A stretch of 64,000 bases of DNA from Plazaster borealis (lineage: Eukaryota > Echinodermata > Asteroidea > Forcipulatida > Labidiasteridae), in NCBI GenBank assembly GCA_021014325.1, contig CM037462.1, positions 12,320,501 to 12,384,500 of the forward strand, given 5' to 3'. The notes beneath the pieces are model-generated. The model was not told the origin of the DNA. It searched no databases and saw only the letters and a program-made list of their open reading frames with translations. This document shows positions 41,701 through 53,909 of the stretch, piece after piece. Within the stretch, counting starts at the first letter, position 1; each line of letters starts with the position of its first letter. The position numbers were made by a program, and so were the translations under genes.

Positions 41701-44700
41701 TTGAAGGTGTAGTCCACTTGGAAGGTGCGTGGATTATCAGTGTCTGGCGCTCCCATCATCAGGTGAAACCTGTCTGTGATTTGTAGCACATTCTTCACAC
41801 TCTCCTGCAACAATAAAAAAACAAGAATTGTTAACACTTCAAACCAAAAATTTTAAGTTGAAATGGGGCCAATTTTTATTAAGTCTGAAAGCAGCTATTT
41901 TCTGCTTACAAAGTGGGCCTTATTAGCACTGTTTTTATTTCATAACCACCACTTACTGTGATGAGTTCCCATGGTATAACATCCATCATGTTTCTTAGGA
42001 GCGAGTGAGGGTCAGTTTCCAAGAAAGTGAGAGAGGGGCAGTTTTCCAGGAAACGAGACAGGGGCAGTTTTTCAGGAAGCGAGAGAGGGGCAGTTTTCCA
42101 CAAAGCAAGCGAGAACCAATTTTTCCAAGAAATGAGCAAGGATCTGTCTCCCAGGAAGTGAAGGAGGGTAAGTTTTCCAGGAAGTGAAGGAGGGTAAGTT
42201 TTCCAGGAAGTGAAGGAGGGTACGTTTTCCAGGAAGTGAAGGAGGGTACGTTTTCCAGGAAGTGAAGGAGGGTACGTTTTCCAGGAAGTGAAGGAGGGTA
42301 AGTTTTCCAGGAAGTGAAGGAGGGTAGGTTTCCCAGGAAGTGAAGGAGGGTAAGTTTCCCAGGAAGTGAAGGAGGGTAAGTTTCCCAGGAAGTGAAGGAG
42401 GGTAAGTTTCCCAGGAAGTGAAGGAGGGTAAGTTTCCCAGGAAGTGAAGGAGGGTAAGTTTCCCAGGAAGTGAAGGAGGGCAAGTTTCCCAGGAAGTGAA
42501 GGAGGGTAAGTTTCCCAGGAAGTGAAGGAGGGTAAGTTTTCCAGGAAGTGAAGGAGGGTAAGTTTTCCAGGAAGTGAAGGAGGGTAAGTTTTCCAGGAAG
42601 TGAAGGAGGGTAAGTTTTCCAGAAAGTGAAGGAGGGTAAGTTTCCCAGGAAGTGAAGGAGGGTAAGTTTCCCAGGAAGTAAAGGAGGGTAAGTTTCCCAG
42701 GAAGTGAAGGAGGGTAAGTTTCCCAGGAAGTGAAGGAGGGTAAGTTTCCCAGGAAGTGAAGGAGGGTAAGTTTCCCAGGAAGTGAAGGAGGATAAGTTTC
42801 CCAGGAAGTGAAGGAGGGTAAGTTTTCCAGGAAGTGAAGGAGGGTAAGTTTTCCAGGAAGTGAAGGAGGGTACGTTTTCCAGGAAGTGAAGGAGGGTAAG
42901 TTTCCCAGGAAGTGAAGGAGGGTAAGTTTCCCAGGAAGTGAAGGAGGGTAAGTTTCCCAGGAAGTGAAGGAGGGTAAGTTTCCCAGGAAGTGAAGGAGGG
43001 TAAGTTTTCCAGGAAGTGAAGGAGGGTACGTTTTCCAGGAAGTGAAGGAGGGTAAGTTTCCCAGGAAGTGAAGGAGGGTAAGTTTCCCAGGAAGTGAAGG
43101 AGGGTAAGTTTCCCAGGAAGTGAAGGAGGGTAAGTTTCCCAGGAAGTGAAGGAGGGTAAGTTTCCCAAGAAGTGCAGGAGGATAAGTTTCCAGGAAGTGA
43201 AGGAGGGTAAGTTTTCCAGGAAGTGAAGGAGGGTTAGTTTCCAATGAACCGAAGTGGGGAGGGGCAGCGATCTCCTTCAACAGTGCCCCGCTGACAAAAT
43301 GCTAGTAAAAACCTGTCAGAATTCTCTCAGAGTGGTCAGCTGGCTAGTTATGTGTTGGAAAGCATCCTTATCTAATGTGAAATATGAACCAGTGAAAATG
43401 CTGGCAGACCATTGAAATGATAAGCTAGCTGCTCCCGCTGGTAGTCACCGAAAAGTTAAGTGCGAACCCTGGGGGGAGGGGAGGGGGCAGTTCCCTAGGT
43501 AGCAAAAGAGGGCAAGTTTTTCAGGAAGTGAGTGAGGGTCATTTTTCCAAGAAGCGAGTAAGGGTTAACTTTCTAAACTCTTCATAGTAACGTACCTAAC
43601 CTTTGAAAACATTGTTCCGTCACATACGAGAGAGCAATGGACTATATATAACTGACATCAAGCCTTGCTTTGGCTCTTACCGTATCTTTTTCGTACGATC
43701 CTTCAATTTTCCAGGAAGTGAGTGAGGGGTCAGTCTTCTCGATGGTGACCAACATTCGGCCTGGTCCGGTCAGTGGGTACATTGGAGTTCCTTTCTGTTA
43801 AAATTGAAGCAACCACACAAAACGAATTATTGGTTGATAAAAATTGCCAGCAAACTGATAAGCAGCAGCGGCACCAGACTCAGAACATTTTATTTTATTT
43901 CATTTTTTTATATATATATATTTTTTTGGGGGGGGAAGGGGGCAAGTTAGGTGCAAAGACATTTCTTTTTTGGGGGGTTTGGGGGGAGGAGATTAAATAT
44001 GCGTCAAAAACCAATGACGAATGTATCAAAAATACAAAAAATGACTTTAAATACTATTTTAGGAGAAAAACATTTTTGCACTGCCACGATGATATGTTCA
44101 CCTACCCTGGCATAAGATTTGGGGAAGGCAAGCTCGGAGCAAACCTGGACACCGAAGTATTTAGTCATCCCAGATCCTGAGCAGTACGAGAGGTCAAGAC
44201 GCTCTGGGATTCCTGGCATGGCGTACGATTCATCTTGGCGTCTCAGGTAAATGCTGGAGCTGCAGTGGGATGGGAGAAATGTTCGGTCAAGAATTGTTTG
44301 TGACACTTTTTTTCAGCCTGCTCAGGTTCACATTTATACACCTGAGTGAAGAGAAGCAACTATGGCCAAGTCTTTTGCTGAAGGACAAATGTGTCATGAC
44401 TGGGAATCTAACCCTCACACTGATGATTTGGCCATCAGAACTTGAGGACGATGATCTAGACCGCTCAGCCATGACAAGCTCTAATTTGAATTATGATCAG
44501 ACGTATCCATCGATTCCAGAACGGGCAGCCTAATTAATCTTTATGGCAAACAAATATGACCACGTCTCACCCCTCCTTCAACAACTCAATTGGCTTCCTA
44601 TTCATGAACGTATCATCTTCAAGTTGTTAACCATCACATATAAATGTTGGAAAGAAACTGCTCCCCCTTACCTTACTGAACTTATCACTCCTTACCCGCC

Positions 44701-47700
44701 TAATCGCTCACTCCGTTCCAGCTCAGATACAAGGATTCTCACAAAACCTCAAACCAGATACTCTTCATCTTCCAAAGGTTTTTATGCAGCTACTCCCAAC
44801 CTTTGGAACAATCTTCCTTATCAAATACGTCATGCCATTTCACTTACTGAATTCAAAACATCGCCTAAATCTCACCTTTTTACAGACTTATTTTGCTTAC
44901 TAGGCTATTTATTTCATTTTCATTCCTTAGCATTATTAATTGTTGTAATGTTTGTTGTTGTTGTTAAGCGTTGTGGTACCTTTCTGCGTAAGAACGCTAT
45001 ATAAGTGCTTAGACTATTATTATTATTATTATAGAATTGGATTCCTTCCGTCGCCAATAAGCTAAGCATTCTCTGGAGAAACATTATTCATTTCCCTACC
45101 TGACATCGATGATGTTTTGTTTCTTCTCAGGTACGTCCAGCCTTAATTCAAATGCCTTTCCGTTGGTGATCTGAATTTTTCCACCTAGGGAGACAGAGGA
45201 TTGGAGACGGCCGATGTGGTTCAATCCTGAGCGGGTGGTACGAGCCATCACTTCCATACTGGTGCTGATCTCAACAGCAGCGCTGAAGACAAAAAAGAGA
45301 CAAGTTTAACGCATTTCTTACCTCAAGTGTATTTGGTTAGAGACTTTCCTAATAATAATAATAATAATAATAATAACAATAATAATAAAACCACATTTAT
45401 TGTGCGCATTTCACTATAAAATGTTCAAAAGCGCATTACAAAAATCTACAATATCATAAAATCAGCACAATGGAGTAAAACAGCAAAGAGTAAAAAAATA
45501 ACAATGTTACACACACATAAAACTTATTAGCCAAAAGCTTGTATACAAAGAAAAGTCTTTCTGATCCTTCCTGATCCCTCCACTCTTTGGAAACTCAACA
45601 CCCAAATGTTTGGACTCGTAACCAGTTCACTGCAGATGTCGCGCAGCGGAGGTCTAACAAGCTGGCATTTGTCCAAACACAGAATATCGGAACGTTCACA
45701 TGCACTGACATTCCATTGTGGTAGCGTGCGCGGTGAGTGCATTCACTGCGCAACGTTTCATTTCCCACGTTCAAAGAGGGACAGAAGGTACCGGAATTCA
45801 CGCTTGAAATCTCCCTTCCCGGGGGTTATTGTAATCCCAGATTCCAGACTTTGTCCTTTTGTTATAAGAAGAGGGATTACAAGAGATCAAGAGGCTGCCA
45901 CCATTTGCTTTTTTCTCAAAAATTTTAACCTGTGTGCTCTGGGAGGACTTAAAGGTATCGTACACGTTGGTAATGACTCAAAACAAATATCAGCATAAAA
46001 ACTTACTTGGTAACAAGCAACGGAGAGCTGTTGATAGTATAAAACATTGTAGGAATCGACTTCCTCTCAAGTAACGTAGTTTTTGAGAAAGAGGTAATTT
46101 CTCACTAAAATAATAAAAACTTCTTGCAAGAATATTTATTCCTATCTGAAAGCACACAAATTTGTACAACAAGGTTTTTTTCTTTCATCATTTTCTTGCA
46201 ACTTTGATGACCAATTGAGCCCAAATTTTCACAGGCTTGTTATTTTATGCATATGTTGGAATACACCAAGTGAGAACACTGGTCTTTGACAATTTCCAAA
46301 TGTGTTCAGTGCCTTTAACTGGAAAATATCGTGGGAAGTAGGAGGGCCAATTGTAAGATTTAAATTTTGTAAGAGCGTCTTACCTTGGCTCGACGATACC
46401 ACTGATTTCTAAGCTCTTCTTGGGCATCAGGATTCCACGAACGTCGACCTTTCCAGAGGTCCTGACTTTCAGGGAGACAGTGCCGTTGACGGCCAACTTC
46501 AGGGGCAGACCAATGACTGTAGGGATGCTCCATGAGCTCTCAATCAGCACGGCATTCTTAATCAGCTCATGAGTCTGTTCCTTAGCCAAACTCATCAACA
46601 TCTGTGATTTTCAGGCAAAAATGTTTTAGGGAAAAAAAAATGAACTTTCAATAATCTCAATTTGTCTGATCACCTTCAAAGGCTTCAGTGTAGACCCCTC
46701 CCATAATGCGCAAAGCCGCTGGTTGGCTTATTTCACGCGCATGTTTTTACGCACCAAAAACAGCCATCATCCATTGAGCTGCCTCCTTATGCCTCAATGA
46801 GGGCGCTGTTTGAGAGTGTGACGTCATATGCAAGGGGTCTATTTTATTGATTTGGTTAGTATTTGCGAAGGGGGAGGGGTCATTTTCTCGAAAACAAACA
46901 TTTCAGAAAATAGTTTCTCATGAAAAAGGGTACTGGTCTAGAGCTCTGAGATTTTTTAAGTCCTGACCAATCAGGTTGAGTAGCAAGTGATGATATTTGA
47001 GTAACAACTGATACATTTTATTCACTGCAGCTCATCTATCATTCCAAACCACAATGGACGACATCGCATTGTAAGAGAGTAAAATGGTTTAACAATGGGC
47101 GGTTGGGTTGGCGTAGTGGTATCTTTCCTCGTCTTCCACCTGTAGGATCCCGGTTCGAGTCCCACCAGAGGCATTATGTGGATTGGGTTTTTAGTCCCTA
47201 CCAGATTGCGTGGGTTTTCCATGGAATAATTCTCTGGGGTTTTCCTCCCACATCTAAAACAGCCACTTCCTTCCTTGTCTTCTCTCCATGGGGTTCTTGG
47301 CTGGTATAGTGATTAAGTTCACTTTTCTGAGAACCCTTGGCTTCACAACCAGAGTTAATAAGTAAAAATTGAAATAATTTAAAAAAATGGTGACACCTAC
47401 CTTCAGTGGGTTGACACTCGTCTGCATCTCGGTGAAGCGTGTCTTTATCTTATCAATGTCAAGGTATCCAAGCTCACTACCAAACATCTTGAAGTACATG
47501 GACGCATCTGGTTGGTCCTCAGCATGAGCTGGGTACTGAAAGACAAAACAAATAACCACTTAACTCAAGAGACAAAAGAGCCTTGACTTCCTGCAGGCAC
47601 AACATTGTCATCATTTTTTTAAGACCAACTTCAACGAAAATGGCAATTAAGTGATATTTCCTGAAATTCATTTGAATTTTTTTCAATCAACAAGTACTGA

Positions 47701-50700
47701 GTTAACATTAGAATAAACAAATGTGTTTATGAAATAATCAATCAACCTGAAATTCATTTGAAATTTTTTCAATCAACAAGTACTGAGTTAACATTAGAAT
47801 AAACAAATGTGTTTATGAAATAATCAATCAAAACAGTTCCTTTTGAAAACATACTGACAGTTCTATAAAGAGATTTTTTAAAAACACATATTTTGGGCTG
47901 CGGGGCTAAGCCATCGCTTCGTACAAAAGGCAACAATATGTTCACCGTTCAATGGACAAAACCTGATTTTTGATGTGAATAAAAGGAGAACATACTTAGT
48001 ACTCACCCCTAACTCTAGATCAATAATGCTCAGGCTTCATCATTAATTAATACTTTCAGTGCAGGGCTTCAAATAGGTGGCATCAAGAGCCAAAGCCCAA
48101 GTTGTGGTTTCAATAAAAAAGTTGGTTGTTCAAGATTTGCTAGGATGAAACGGAAGAATTTAGTTTTCGCCCCGATTTGCTTGTAAGTTATAACCAAGAT
48201 AGCTCTCTACTTACACTTGAATGGATGTTGTTTATATCGGAATCTTTTACCAGATGTCTCCTCTTCCTACTTCCCGGCAGTCCACCTCGAATGAAAAAGA
48301 GCAAGAGCTCATCATACATCTGCTGGGTCATCCCCTCGGGCATTCCCCTAGGCATTGGCTCTCCAGGAATGGGCAAGGGCACCTGGCCGCCGAAGAGCTT
48401 CTTCTGGAAATTCAGCATCTTGAGGAGTTTGTTGTACATCTCGATTGTCACACCTTGTGGGAGGCCCTCGGGGAGCTCGTTGATGCCTGGGTCAGAGATC
48501 TCGTTGAGGAGAGACTCTTGCTGTTTCTGTTGATAGTCTTCCATAAGTTTCTTGAAGGAGTTCTGCGTGAAGAAACCTTGGGGGCCGATGTACTTCTCCA
48601 AGAATTGGTGCATACCCTCAAGACGACCTCCAATCTGGGAAAGATTTCAAAAAATTGTTCAAAATTTAGTGGAAAATTTAAATCATGTTTTAAGGTTGGG
48701 TTTTTTATTATGCAAGACCTGACCATACCTCAAATAAGTGATTCTACCTCAAATAAGTGATCATACCTCAAATAAGTGATACCTCAAATAAGTGATGTTA
48801 ACCTCAAATAAGTGATCATACCTCAAATAAGTGATCATACCTCAAATAAGTGATGTTAACCTCAAATAAGTGATCATACCTCAAATAAGTAATCATACCT
48901 CAAGTAAGTGATCATACCTCAAACAAGTGATCATACCTCAAACAAGTGATCATACCTCAAATAAGTGATCATACCTCAAATACCCGATACCTCAAATACG
49001 TGGAACCTCAAATAAGTGATCTTACCTCAAATACGTGATACTACCTCAAAAAAGTGATCCTACCTAAAATAAGTGATACCTCAAATAAGTGATCATACCT
49101 CAAATAAGTGATCATCCTTCAAATAAGTGATCATCCTTCAAATAAGTGATCATACCTCCAAATAAGTGATCATACCTCAAATACGTGATCATACCTCAAA
49201 TAAGTGATACCTCAAATACGTGATACCTCAAATAAGTGATCCTACCTTAAATAAGTGATAATACCTCAAATAAGTGATCATACCTCAATACGCGATACCT
49301 CAATTAAGTGATAATACCTCAAATAAGTGATCTTACCTCAAATAAGTGATCATACCTCAAATAAGTGATCATACCTCAAATAAGTGATGTTAACCTCAAA
49401 TAAGTGATCATACCTCAAATAAGTAATCATACCTCAAGTAAGTGATCATACCTCAAACAAGTGATCATACCTCAAACAAGCGATCATACCTCAAATAAGT
49501 GATCATACCTCAAATACCCGATACCTCAAATACGTGGAACCTCAAATAAGTGATCTTACCTCAAATACGTGATACTACCTCAAAAAAGTGATCCTACCTA
49601 AAATAAGTGATACCTCAAATAAGTGATCATACCTCAAATAAGTGATCATCCTTCAAATAAGTGATCATCCTTCAAATAAGTGATCATACCTCCAAATAAG
49701 TGATCATACCTCAAATACGTGATCATACCTCAAATAAGTGATACCTCAAATACGTGATACCTCAAATAAGTGATCCTACCTTAAATAAGTGATAATACCT
49801 CAAATAAGTGATCATACCTCAATACGCGATACCTCAATTAAGTGATAATACCTCAAATAAGTGATCTTACCTCAAATAAGTGATCATACTTCAAATAAGT
49901 GTTTATACCTCAAATACGTGATACCTCAATACGTGATACCTCAAATAAGTGATCATACCTCAAATACACGTTACCTCAAATAAGTGATCATACCTCAAAT
50001 ACGCGTTACCTCAAATAAGTGATCATACCTTAAACAAGTGATCTTACCTCAAATAAGTTAATTGCATAGCCAAACAAGTTAACAGTAGTGTTGAGCTTCA
50101 TCTGACGAGGCAAGAATGATTGTGTGGAGAAGATCATGTCAGCATCAAGAGTCGCACCGCTGCCCATCTCATCTATAGAATCAACAAAATAATAGTACCG
50201 TTAAGAATATGTTGGTAGCTTTAAAGGCATCGTACATGTTTGAAAATTGTCAAAGACCAGTGTTCTCACTTGGTGTATCCCAACATATGCATAAAATAAC
50301 AAGCCTCTGAAAATTTGGGCTCAATTGGTCATCGAAGTTGCAAGAAAATGATGAACGAAAAAACACCCTTGTTGTACAAATTTGTGTGCTTTCTCAGATA
50401 GGAATAAAAACTTCTTGCAAGAAGTTTTTATTATTTTAGTAAGAAATAACCTCTTTCTCAAAAACTACGTTACTTCAGAGGGAGTCGTTTCCTACAATGT
50501 TTTATACTATCAACAGCTCTCCGTTGCTTGTTACCAAGTAAGTTTTTATGCTGATATTTGTTTTGAGTCATTACCAACGTGTACGATACCTTTAAGTCCT
50601 CCCAGAGCACACAGGTTAAAATTTTTGAGAAAAAAGCAAATGGTGGCAGCCTCTTGATCTCTTGTAATCCCTCTTCTTATAACAAAAGGACAAAGTCTGG

Positions 50701-53700
50701 AATCTGGGATTATAAGTTTTTATGCTAATATTTGTTTTGAGTCATTACCGAACGTGTACGATACCTTTAAAGTTTGGTGGCGTGTCGTGGCCGAGCGGTT
50801 AACAGCTCCAGACTCTGGTCAGGGTTTGCCCTTAACTTTTTTAGTGAATGGCCAGCAGGACCAGTTAGCTCGTCATTTCACTAGTATAATCAGCTTTTTC
50901 AGCAGAGTACGGGTTCGAGTCCCGGTCATGGCACTTTTGTCCTCGAGCAAGATACTTTAGCATGATTGCTTTGGTCTTTGGATGGGATATTAAGTCATAG
51001 GTCCTGTGCACTAGGATTGGTCGTGCACAAAGAAGAACCCAGAACATTTATCATGGAAAAGTAGGGATTAACCCAGGTGCTTCTTGCAGGCATGTGAGCG
51101 GGTCAACTTTTTTGTTCAGTGTTCAGTAAACGCGGAGGTCTCACATGCCTGTTCTTGTTCACATAGCAAGCACCCTTGTTTACAGGCTTCCTAAATGCTA
51201 TGTAAAACAAATTTAATAAACTGTAAGTGTGCAATGATTCATAATCTACTTTTCATTGTTTTTGCATTCATTTTAATCTTGCTCTTTTTGTTTATAAATG
51301 TTGATAAAAACTACTCCTAGAAATCTTTCCAATTTACTGTCATTATTACACTCCTCCACATTTTCTTCAATCCACCCTCGACATCACTCACCTGAATGTT
51401 CCCCGCACAAAATAAGTTCTAGGTCAAAAAGCATTCAGTGTAGCTGGACCAATGATTTAGAACAATCTTCCTCCTGTCATAAGGGAATCTCTTTCGTAAA
51501 GCTGTGAAGACTCACCTTATGATCTTGATGGAATAGCGCCTTGTAAATTTGAATTGTTATGCTATGTTAAGTTAAAAAGAGCAGAAGAACGTCCAGCAAC
51601 GTACCGTTGTACCATGAGAGCTCAACATTGCGGGAGAACTTGCGGGGGTCCACCTTGCTGAAGCTGGCGATGACGCCGCTGTCCTGAACCCACTTCTTGA
51701 GGGAGAGCTTCTGGGGATCGCTGGTCTCATTTAGGTTGGAAAGATGAGTCCAAACGTACGACCCAACTTGAGATAGAGAAATAGGAAGATGAGAGCAGAG
51801 ATTTAATTCCGAGCAAAGAATCAAAAATCAGTAAAAACATAAAGATACAGCGCATTATTTACACAAAGAATTGCCTCAAAGCACTGTATACAAAAAGCTG
51901 AAATATGCAGAAAGGATAATTCCAGTCAATGTAAAGGCATAGTTCATACTTTATGCGTATGAGAATGTGACACGATATTTGACGTCACCAAATCGCAACC
52001 AACAATTTGCTCAAGTTGAAATGTGCTTATCTCTTGCTGAACATTCACTGCGGAATATAGAACTATGACTTCTTACTCGCTTCGCATTCGCACACCCATG
52101 AAGAAGACCTAAGCTTTATGCTTTTAGTTACGCATTAAACCAAATACGATGATAAAAAATAGTGGCTGCCTGTCCATTCCTGTAAGCCACATTTGTATAA
52201 CAAAAGGACAAGGATCTGGAATCAGAGACTACACAATAGCGAAAGAGAAAGTGAGATTTAAAGCATGAATTCCAGTACCCTCTGTCCCTCTTACTACGCA
52301 AGAAACGAAGCGTAGCACGGTTGCTGCTTGCATGTTGATGCAACACATTGGAATGTCCGGGTGAAATATACATGCGAGCCGGTCAACTGACCGCAAAAAA
52401 AGAGTATGCTCCAAATTGTTCCCAGCTTATACAAATATCCACCGCAAGCCAGTTTAGAAAAGTGTGGCGGGCGTGTTCACATGTCATATGACGTGAAGTG
52501 GTTATACTAAAATTCCCACAGGTTGGCTGTATGGTACGTGTTCGTTGAAAACTAGAAAATTAATGTAATCTTCCGAAAAATGATGAGGTAGTTTTCAATT
52601 TTAATACCTTGCTCGGACTGCTCTTCCTGCATGACCTCCTTGATAGCTGCCATGATGTTCTCACTGGGGCATGTCATGATGGCACGGTAAGCTGCAATGC
52701 GAAGCTCGCTGTCGAAGTGCTGGTTCTTGTACATGGCCAATGCATATGTTTGCTGAAATATGAACAAAATAATTATAGAGTTTGGAAGTCTGAGAAGACC
52801 TTAGACTTTGAAGAACAATGTAAAAACCAAGTCCGACTATCTAACTTTTCTTGTACTTAAAGGTATTGTACACTTTTGGTAACAGCTCAAAATCAGTGTC
52901 CACATTTTATGTGATTCAACATATGCGTGAACAGACAAACCTGTGAAAGTTTGAGCTCAGTTGGTCATCGAGATCGCGAGAAAACAGTGAAAAGAGACCT
53001 TATGTGTTTTATGTTTTTTTCAAAATATCGCGCGTGATAAAAACTATTGTTTTACTCATTTCTCAGAAACGATAGCATTTTAGGCAGAAATATTTTAAGG
53101 AACCCTTTCAACCATTACTTACTTTAAATCATGTAAGTTTGGTGTGAATCTGTGAACATTTGTGTTTTTCGATCTTACCAATAGTGTACAGGGCCTTTAA
53201 ATCATCAAAGAAAAACTAGCTCAATGCGACTCCTGTGGGCTTCTGGTAATCAGAGAGGCCAGTGTGTGTGAAGTGGGTAGAGCTTCCTGTGGAATTACGT
53301 CACACTTACGAACAGGGCCCAATATAAAATTTCATACAGCTGCTTGAGCACAAATAGTAGCAAAGCACACCAAAATTATGCTTAACAGTCTAAGGTTACC
53401 AGCCAAAATACAATGTCACATGTACAATTTGTGACTGGTATCCTGCTCATTTTCGCTTAGTAGCAAATTAATAATATATTTTCTGCTGAAGCAGCTCTAT
53501 GAAATTGGGCCAGGTTTAGCCCCTCCCCACGCCCCCACCAACCCAATGATTTTGTGAACTCACGTATTCAGGATTGCACGGTAGACGTCTGACAAGGTCA
53601 AGAGCAGCTACTCTGATCTCTGTCCTCTTGTTCTGATGGTGATTGTCAAAGCACTTGTTGATGATGCTGATCTTGCTGTTAGTGGTCAACCTTCTGATGT

Positions 53701-53876
53701 TGGTCAACGCCTTCAGAGCCATCAGCATCTGCACAAGAAGAAAACACAATTAATTTTTGCATCGGGGATAAAGAATATAATTTGTTTTTACCCTAACACC
53801 GAAGTGTATTAAGCACTGTATACTTGGTACTTTCCCAAGTTTTGTGAACAAAATCCATGACACGCCATTTTTTAAA

Positions 53877-53909
<33 letters not shown>

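Noticed and set aside
41906..43280. Open frames of 402-420 codons on the minus strand in intron 18
   Set aside because: They are read-through of a 26-bp tandem repeat in which no frame contains a stop. The composition is purely repeat-driven and there is no splice or family evidence.
44543..45004. The 153-codon plus-strand frame as a host gene
   Set aside because: It is the C-terminal end of a LINE reverse transcriptase followed by a simple-repeat tail.
48221..48760. 179-codon plus-strand frame opposite exon 13
   Set aside because: Antisense shadow; low-complexity Leu/Glu composition follows from the opposite frame.
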